This document shows, in pieces, positions 25,905 through 31,454 of a stretch of DNA of 33,699 nucleotides. Origin of the DNA: Limnochorda sp. LNt (lineage in GTDB: Bacteria; Bacillota; Limnochordia; Limnochordales; Geochordaceae); NCBI RefSeq assembly GCF_035593265.1, contig NZ_CP141614.1, positions 2,985,641-3,019,339 of the forward strand. Direction: 5' to 3'. Position numbers and translations under genes: made by a program. Every line of letters begins with the position of its first letter. The first letter of the stretch is position 1. The notes beneath the pieces were generated by a model that saw nothing but the letters and a program-made list of their open reading frames with translations, was not told the DNA's origin and searched no databases.

Positions 25905-26339
25905 TTGTCCCCCGGCGGTAGAAACACTCGGTCCGGCCGCATTTGGGAGACGGTCATACGGCCCGTTCTCGACGCGCATTACGCCGGCAGATATGGAGAG
26001 CAAGTCGCCGTGGGGTTGAAGCTTACGGGCGAGCCATATCTGGCCGACTTCGTCGTCTACGAGCCTTCGGGCGATATCATCGTAAGCGCGAAATGGCAGC
26101 AGACGCCGGGTACTGCAGAGGACAAGATCCTCTGGGACATCGCCAACTTGATCGCAATCGTGCGGCAGTCTGGCCAATACCGCAAAGCCTACGTCGTGCT
26201 CGGGGGCAACGGGTTTTCGAACGCGATGCGGACCTTCCTCTTGCAACAAGGACACCGCGGGGTCCTTCAGGACGGCCACTTGGTCGAGGTGGTTTCGCTG
26301 GAGGACTTCCTCGCCCGAGCCAATCAGGGGCGGGTGTGA
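25905..26339 (+). CDS. Small PD-(D/E)XK superfamily nuclease, probable restriction partner
   Basis: This 144-residue protein starts at TTG 25905 with GGGAGG 7 bases upstream. The core YLADFVVYEPSGDIIVSAKW followed by QQTPGTAEDKILWDIANL resembles PD-(D/E)XK nucleases: Asp48, then a strand ending in Lys63, with Ser61 where Asp or Glu is usual. The KWQQ-x-GTAE-K run is typical of small nucleases found beside Dam-like methylases. The likely role is the endonuclease of a type II restriction-modification pair with the upstream methyltransferase. Fold and role are inferences from short motifs. It ends 40 bp from the tRNA remnant. Confidence 0.65.
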   Translation: MSPGGRNTRSGRIWETVIRPVLDAHYAGRYGEQVAVGLKLTGEPYLADFVVYEPSGDIIVSAKWQQTPGTAEDKILWDIANLIAIVRQSGQYRKAYVVLGGNGFSNAMRTFLLQQGHRGVLQDGHLVEVVSLEDFLARANQGRV

Positions 26340-26378
26340 CCCCGCGCCCATCCGTCCACGCACACTGAGCCGTAGCGG

Positions 26379-26423
26379 TGGTGGCCCCGAGAGGACTCGA
26401 ACCTCCGACACGCGGTTTAGGAA
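26379..26423 (-). tRNA. 3' half of tRNA-Arg(CCT), att-site remnant
   Basis: Read on the minus strand, the sequence gives an exact tRNA 3' half. Loop TTCCTAA carries anticodon CCT, and 3' stem ACCGC and variable loop GTGTC follow. Then come T-arm GGAGG-TTCGAGT-CCTCT, acceptor strand CGGGGCC, discriminator A and encoded CCA. Upstream of the anticodon loop (26424 onward) the partner stem GCGGT, the D-arm and the 5' acceptor GGCCCCG are absent. Integrative elements leave such a 3' half at the end distal to the regenerated tRNA, so the element should extend rightward from 26424. It is not a functional tRNA. Confidence 0.8.
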
Positions 26424-26788
26424 GCGCATCAGCACGACAGAATCAGGGTTTACGCTAGCGCGGACCACCTCACTACGCCAACAACGTCACTCAGCAGGTT
26501 GCCTGCCAAAGCCGCATGATGACGCTGCTAGAGACGGTTCGGCTACTTTCAAGCGCGCCACTGACTAGCGAACTGCGGGGCCTTTGCCTTGGTCGGGAGG
26601 AGGTTGGGAGGCAGAAAACCACTGACATGGCGCGGTTTGTGCCTGCCGATTTGACGGAAGATGAAAGTTGCGTCGAACCCCTAGACTCAACCCCTTAACC
26701 CTGTTACGCTGGTATCGGCCACGGAGAGCCGTCATATCTCCGGCGCGGTGGCTGGTCGGGCGTCCGGGGCCTGCCAGACCGCTAGAGT
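26424..26788. other. Gene-free stretch next to the att remnant
   Basis: These 365 bases carry no frame I can support on either strand. They have lower GC than the core genome, several stop-rich segments and small inverted repeats such as GCAGG-TTG-CCTGC near 26497-26509. By position they would be the att arm region of the integrated element. I see no integrase gene here. Confidence 0.5.
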
Positions 26789-26830
26789 AGCCCACCGCCC
26801 ACGGCGAAAGCCGGCACAGGGTGGTGGGCT
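26789..26830 (+). promoter_or_regulatory. Nested hairpin leader or attenuator upstream of the HTH gene
   Basis: A 12-bp stem (AGCCCACCGCCC at 26789-26800 with GGGTGGTGGGCT at 26819-26830, one G-U pair) encloses a second hairpin, CGGC-GAAA-GCCG (26802-26813), capped by a GNRA tetraloop. It is followed at once by TTTGCTTGTT, an interrupted T-tract. The ribosome site GGGAGGTGG and GTG start of the HTH gene lie about 10 and 26 bases later. It could be an intrinsic terminator, an attenuator or a protein-binding RNA element. Confidence 0.6.
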
Positions 26831-26856
26831 TTGCTTGTTGGGAGGTGGCACCCGCT

Positions 26857-27037
26857 GTGGAATTCCTGACCATAAGCGAAACAGCACACTTTCTCGGGAT
26901 CGACCGCAGCACCGCCTACCTCAAGGTCAAGCAGAAGCAGATACCCGTCATTCCGCTGCCGTCCAACTGGCGTTGAACAGCTCGTAGCGACAATTCAAGG
27001 TGACAAAGAGCGACATGACGGGATCTATAAGGGCTGA
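26857..27037 (+). pseudogene. Excisionase-like HTH protein, frameshifted
   Basis: From GTG 26857 (GGGAGGTGG 8 bases upstream) the frame reads VEFLTISETAHFLGIDRSTA and continues YLKVKQKQIPVIPLPSNWR, a MerR-like/excisionase helix-turn-helix of the HTH_17 type. It then hits TGA 26974-26976 after 39 codons. Restoring two bases at 26971-26973 continues it as V-EQLVATIQGDKERHDGIYKG to TGA 27035-27037, giving a normal end for this family. Such proteins direct excision or regulate element genes. It lies at the start of the integrated element, behind a structured leader, and ends 2 bp before the insertion sequence. Confidence 0.65.
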
Positions 27038-27039
27038 GG

Positions 27040-28754
27040 TGGACAAAGCGGTTGTATCTACGCCGTTTTTCGGGTGGGCGTCACAATCTTCAGGTAGTGG
27101 GGCGGTCGGTCGACCTTCAGGGCCTGAAACAGCGCCTTCTGCTCTTCGGTGAGGGGGCGGACCTGCCAGACCTCGCCGTGGGCGGTGGCGTGGCGGCCCA
27201 CGTCGATGGGGGCGACCAGATCCCGCATCTGTCGCCAGGTCTGGCCCGTCTCGTTCTCGGCCACCCGGATCATGAGGAGGGCCAGCCAGCACAGCAGCAC
27301 GTGGGACCGGATGCGGTCGTCGAGCCGGTGGTACATCGGCCGGACGTCGACCGTGTGCTTCAGGTCCCGGTGCACCCGTTCCACCTGCCAGAGTTGCTTG
27401 TAGCCGTAGACCAGGTCTTCGGCGGGCAAAAAGTCGTCGGAGCTGCTGATCACAAACTTCCCGTCGAGGGCGGCTTCTCGGCGAACCTTGGCCGCGTCGA
27501 TGACCAGTCGCGCGCCCCCGCGTCTGGCGCAGGTAGCGGCCGAAGGTCTCGTGGGCCCGCAGCTCGCAGGCTGCCTTGGTATGCGCCTCGCCCTGCTTCT
27601 GTTTGAGCGCTTCGAGCCGCTGGCGAAGCTCGGCCAGGATGGACTCCCGCTTCTGGCGGTCCCGCTCGGCCTCCTCGGGGTTGCGGACGATGACGAAGCG
27701 CCGGCGGGCGGCGCTATCCCCTCCGACCACGACCTCCTTGATCTCCAGCCCGTCGGGAAGCCTGCGGTACTTGCCGCCCCGGCGCAGCGCCTCCGCGGGC
27801 ACCCCCTGGGGGCCCACCCGCAACTTCTCCCCGATGATGTAGTGATCGCCGGCGCCCTGCAGGATGCGGCGGTTCGCCTCGGAGTTGAAGCCCGTGTCCA
27901 ACACCACGACCACCCGGTTGAGCTTCCAGCCGTTGAGATCCCGTTTGACCTCGGCCACGACGTTCTGGTCGCCGGTGTTGCCGGGCCAGACCCAGCAGCG
28001 GACCGGGATGCCGTCCCGGGTCACGGCCAAGCCGATGACCACCTGGGCCATCTTCGGATGATCATCGGCGCTGTGCCCCCAGCGGCGCAACCCGTCGGCG
28101 TCCTCGCCCTCAATTTCGAAGTACGCCGTCGTCGTATCGAAGAAGATGACGTCCACTTCGAGGTTGAAGAGGTTGGCCAGCGTCCAGAAGACCTCGCGCT
28201 GGATCGCCTCGGCAGCCTCCAGCAGAAAGTCCATGGCCCGGTAGAGCTGGTGGACTTCCACCGCGGGCAGCTGGTCGATGTAGACGTCCTGCGCCACCCA
28301 CTTCTCGATGGCCAGCTTGCTGGACGGCGCCAGGGCCCGGTTGGCCACCATGGCGAAGAGGAGCCGCTCGATGGGGGTCTGGTAGTGGCACGCTTCGAGC
28401 AGGCGCTGCAAGGTCTTCTGGATGCCCAGCCGCCGCCACAGCCCGTCCAGAAGCCACGTCCCGCCCAGCTTCAGGGAGCCCAGGTACCGAAAGGGCCACT
28501 CCATGCCGAGATCCTTCTGCAGTTGGGCCTGCTCGTCGGGGGCAGGAACCGGGCGATGCTGCGCACCAGGCGGCGCAGCGCGTCCAGGTCGAGCTGGTCG
28601 ACCCGGCCGAAGGTGTACAGCACCTGGGCCCGGGGCTGTCCAGTCTTGGGGTCCCGGACGTTATGGGCAAGCTGGGCGTATTGGATGCCCTTGGAAGTGA
28701 CGGTGCGCACGTACATCGTGCCTACATCGTAACTCGTTTACCACGCTGTGTCAA
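27040..28754 (-). mobile_element. IS1634-like insertion sequence
   Basis: The element is about 1.7 kb. Imperfect terminal inverted repeats are TGGACAAAGCG inward from 27040 and TTGACACAGCG inward from 28754 (9 of 11 match), followed by related but gapped bases. The only gene is a minus-strand DDE transposase that fills it. No clear target duplication was found. It inserted between the HTH gene and the first phage-like gene, and its right end lies about 54 bp before that gene's first ATG. Confidence 0.65.
27058..28716 (-). pseudogene. IS1634-family transposase with two frameshifts
   Basis: The transposase is readable in three pieces. Piece one (from ATG 28716) runs YVRTVTSKGIQYAQLAHNVR to RSIARFLPP. 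At the G-run 28538-28542 (plus strand) one base appears missing, after which piece two continues DEQAQLQKDLGMEWPFRYLG. Piece two holds two catalytic Asp regions, FFDTTTAYFE and LDTGFNSEANRRIL. At the C-run 27515-27519 one base is extra, after which piece three continues GARLVIDAAKVRREAALDGK and includes the Glu region LWQVERVHRDLKHTVDVRP. It ends at TAG 27058. Both shifts sit in 5-base homopolymers, so programmed slippage, decay or assembly error are all possible. The fold is RNase H-like DDE. Confidence 0.85.
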
Positions 28755-28770
28755 TAGCTACATCTTTTGT

Positions 28771-28806
28771 GGTTGTGTCTACGCGCATCCGCGTTTTTCT
28801 ACGGGG
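28771..28806. repeat. Partial second copy of an IS 3'-end sequence
   Basis: GGTTGTGTCTACGC followed by CGTTTTTC and GGG in this stretch matches, with a short insertion, the segment 27050-27074 inside the insertion sequence (GGTTGTATCTACGCC, then GTTTTTCGGG), which covers the transposase's last codons and stop. It lies just outside the right terminal repeat, in the same orientation. It looks like the leftover end of a related element, or of a tandem insertion or recombination event. Confidence 0.4.
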
Positions 28807-28807
28807 A

Positions 28808-29248
28808 ATGGCCCGCAAACCCGCTTCGCACCGTGCGGGTGGGGGCGGGTTGTGGCCACTTACTGTACAACGCCAGTCCAAAGGACCTCGGTACCCCAAG
28901 TACGGTGTGCTGAAGGACTGGCTCGGGCAGCAGATCCAGGACGGCAAGGCGATGGCCCCCAATCTCCTCGGCGTTCTCCCCAGGTTCGTTGAGGGGCTGA
29001 CAGGGCTGTCCTGGGGAAGCATCTACACGGTGCTCCTCTTGTGGACCAACGGCTGTCTCCCCTACTTGACGGAGGATGGCCGACTCCGGGTTGTCGGCCC
29101 ACCGCACCAGGCGAGGCTTGTTGCCTTCTATGAGGAGGTCCTGAACCGCCCCAGCGTGGCCGAGGACATGCGGAAGACCCTTCAGGCCGTCTCCGAGCGG
29201 TTTCCCACCTACCAGCAGCTATTCGCCAAGGCGAAGGGGGCAAGCTAA
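28808..29248 (+). CDS. Unknown phage-like protein, possibly 5'-truncated
   Basis: From ATG 28808 the protein has 146 residues. The part after about residue 33 (YPKYGVLKDWLGQQIQDG, LTGLSWGSIYTVLLLWTNG, EDMRKTLQAVSERFPTYQQL) looks globular and mostly helical, with one moderately hydrophobic stretch. The first 30 residues are Gly/Arg-rich and no convincing ribosome site precedes ATG 28808. The insertion sequence and IS debris lie immediately upstream, so the true N-terminus may have been cut off. The stop TAA abuts the next gene's ATG (TAAATG), indicating one transcription unit. I do not recognise the family. Confidence 0.6.
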   Translation: MARKPASHRAGGGGLWPLTVQRQSKGPRYPKYGVLKDWLGQQIQDGKAMAPNLLGVLPRFVEGLTGLSWGSIYTVLLLWTNGCLPYLTEDGRLRVVGPPHQARLVAFYEEVLNRPSVAEDMRKTLQAVSERFPTYQQLFAKAKGAS

Positions 29249-31453
29249 ATGGGCGCGGGTGGTGCGGCAGTCGCCGGAAGCGTGGGGAACGCGCTGGCGA
29301 ACTTTCTCAACCTACAACAGCAGCGGGCGCTCATGCAGGGGCGACAATCGGGTGTGGCAGGGGAAGGCACACCGCCCATTACGCCCGGAACGGGCGCGGC
29401 CTTTGAGGCCGTGGCACGGATCCTGGGCCTTCCTATCCCAGAGGGCGGGATGCCTGACTTCCCTGTGGCATGGGGTTCGCCTCTCATCAGTGCCGGGGCG
29501 TCACTTCTGCGGGCCGGTGCAACGCCGCCGGCGACCGGCGATGGGGGAGACACAGCAACTGGCGTAACGGGAGGGATGCTTGATCTCCTAAGCCGGTGGA
29601 TCGCTGGTGAGCAGGTCGACATTTCTCAGCTCCAGGGGATCTCGCCGGGTCTTGCGACCGAGGCGATACGCCAGCGAGGAACACCGAGGGCAGTCGGCCA
29701 GCCTGCCTCGCCGTCTGGTGTGACGATGGATACGCTTCAGACGCTCATCGAGTTTGTTCGGAGCGGCGGCACAGCTCCTTTGGCCGGCGAGGGGTTGATC
29801 CCCACCTCCGTTGCGACCGACGTGCTCCAGCGGGTGACCGGAGAGCCACCTGTGATGGCGCAGACCACGCCCGAGCAGCAACAGCGCCTCGGGCTACCTG
29901 AGCGCGTGCCGTGGGAAGTGCGGCAGCAAGCCGAAAGCATCATTCCCACGCCACCACCCGAATCGGATCTCTTGGGCTACCCCGACGAGTTGGTTCCTAT
30001 CATCCCCAGCCTGGCAGGACGGAAGGGAACCATCGACGATATTAAGAAGGCGACAGACCTCGCACTAAACTTGGTGAGTCTCGGGGCTAAACGGAGTGAA
30101 CAGGAACGGGTCGCCAGGGAGACGGCTGTCAAGTTCGCCGAATGGGAAGGGCGCTTTGTTGACCCGGTGGAACTGGAGGCGTTCCTGAAGGAAAACTACC
30201 CGAACGCACGCTTTTTCATCCCGAAGCCGCTAGAGGTTGGCCCTTACGCAGGCAAGATCGACTTCGAGGCATTTAAGACCCAAAACCAGGCGCTTGCGGA
30301 AATTGCCCGCACTGCCGCTGAAACAGGATTGATAAACACCCGCATCCGGGGTGAAGAGTTGCAAAACCAGCTTCGGCAGCTCGACATTGATACCTACATG
30401 CCTCGCTTCAACGCCGAAATGGATCGCATGGCCGCGGCCACAGGGCTTGACCGAGTTCGGGCCAGGGAAATCGAAACGCTTTTGCCGACACGCCTGGCGC
30501 TATCACAAGCCGAACTGAAAGAGTTACAACAGCGAATCGAGCAGGGCGAAAAGCTTGGGCCGCTCATGCTGGAAAAGTACCGGACGGATATTGAGCGGGC
30601 AAAGCAGGAGGGCCGGATCAGCAAGGCCGAGGCTGACTACCTGGAGCGGGTTGCCACTTTTCGGGCGGGGCTGATGGAGGTTGAGTTTCAGCGCGCACAG
30701 GCAGAGATGGATCCGGTCAATCTCCAACTTTGGTGGGCGATGCTCGGCTTGCCGGGCGATCCTCCTGCCGGGCTGAAGCTCAGGAACTTTCAGGTTGACC
30801 GGTTCCTTGATGCTGTCCGGGCAAGACGCGGGACTGTCGTTAAGGCGAAAACGCTGTTTCAGGCAGCGGGTATCGACACGAAGGACCTCCCCAAAGAGGT
30901 ACTGGAAGCCGACGTACAAATCGACAGCGCCGGTGAGCTTGCAAGCACGCTTGACCGGCTCTCCGGCATACGGCTTGCCCCCATCGAAACGTCCCTCGAC
31001 CTGCTGGCCGCACTGATTACGGCCTACACACCATCCACAACCGACGACCTGCTCCTCCTCTTGTTCACGAAGGATAATCCCAACCTGGCGGCGCAGGTGA
31101 TGGGGTCGAGGGTTGACCGGCTTCCACCCGATATTCAGGCGCTGGCACGGTCGCTTCTGGAGTTCGCCACCGGAGAATTGCAGGGCGCGATCCCGAACCT
31201 GAAGCTGCCCCAGCAAAAACCGCCGACTGCGGCGTCGAACCCACCGGCTGCAAGGCAACAGCCGTCCGCCGAGCGAAACGACGCTAACTGGTCCGAAGTA
31301 GACGCCCTGGAGATCCTGGACCGCTTCGGTGGCAACGTGGAGAAGGCCGTATCGTGGGCGCGAACCGAGCTTCCGAAGCAAGGCTGGACGCAGGAGCAGG
31401 TCAGCCAGGTGATCGAGGCCATTCGGCGACTCGGTGAGAAGGGCGGGAAGTAA
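29249..31453 (+). CDS. Unknown 734-residue phage-like structural protein
   Basis: Starts at ATG 29249, directly at the preceding TAA. The N-terminal 240 residues are rich in Gly, Ala, Pro and Thr (low complexity, including a GNALANFLNLQQQRALMQG helix). The middle (about 330-490) is long charged helix, probably coiled coil, for example LSQAELKELQQRIEQGEKLG and ERAKQEGRISKAEADYLERV. A Pro/Gln-rich linker leads to a small C-terminal domain (VDALEILDRFGGNVEKAVSW to the end) that resembles a UBA-like three-helix bundle. No enzyme motif is seen. Size, helical content and the giant gene that follows suggest a virion or injected protein. The function is unassigned. Codon use is less GC-extreme than in the host genes. 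Confidence 0.75.
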   Translation: MGAGGAAVAGSVGNALANFLNLQQQRALMQGRQSGVAGEGTPPITPGTGAAFEAVARILGLPIPEGGMPDFPVAWGSPLISAGASLLRAGATPPATGDGGDTATGVTGGMLDLLSRWIAGEQVDISQLQGISPGLATEAIRQRGTPRAVGQPASPSGVTMDTLQTLIEFVRSGGTAPLAGEGLIPTSVATDVLQRVTGEPPVMAQTTPEQQQRLGLPERVPWEVRQQAESIIPTPPPESDLLGYPDELVPIIPSLAGRKGTIDDIKKATDLALNLVSLGAKRSEQERVARETAVKFAEWEGRFVDPVELEAFLKENYPNARFFIPKPLEVGPYAGKIDFEAFKTQNQALAEIARTAAETGLINTRIRGEELQNQLRQLDIDTYMPRFNAEMDRMAAATGLDRVRAREIETLLPTRLALSQAELKELQQRIEQGEKLGPLMLEKYRTDIERAKQEGRISKAEADYLERVATFRAGLMEVEFQRAQAEMDPVNLQLWWAMLGLPGDPPAGLKLRNFQVDRFLDAVRARRGTVVKAKTLFQAAGIDTKDLPKEVLEADVQIDSAGELASTLDRLSGIRLAPIETSLDLLAALITAYTPSTTDDLLLLLFTKDNPNLAAQVMGSRVDRLPPDIQALARSLLEFATGELQGAIPNLKLPQQKPPTAASNPPAARQQPSAERNDANWSEVDALEILDRFGGNVEKAVSWARTELPKQGWTQEQVSQVIEAIRRLGEKGGK

Positions 31454-31454
31454 C

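Noticed and set aside
25881-26468. A 195-codon minus-strand open frame running through the tRNA remnant.
   Set aside because: It is antisense to the nuclease gene and its middle is the tRNA 3' half read as codons; it has no family features.
26379-26470. A complete tRNA gene at this site.
   Set aside because: No 5' acceptor strand, D-arm or 5' anticodon stem complementary to the 3' half is present upstream.
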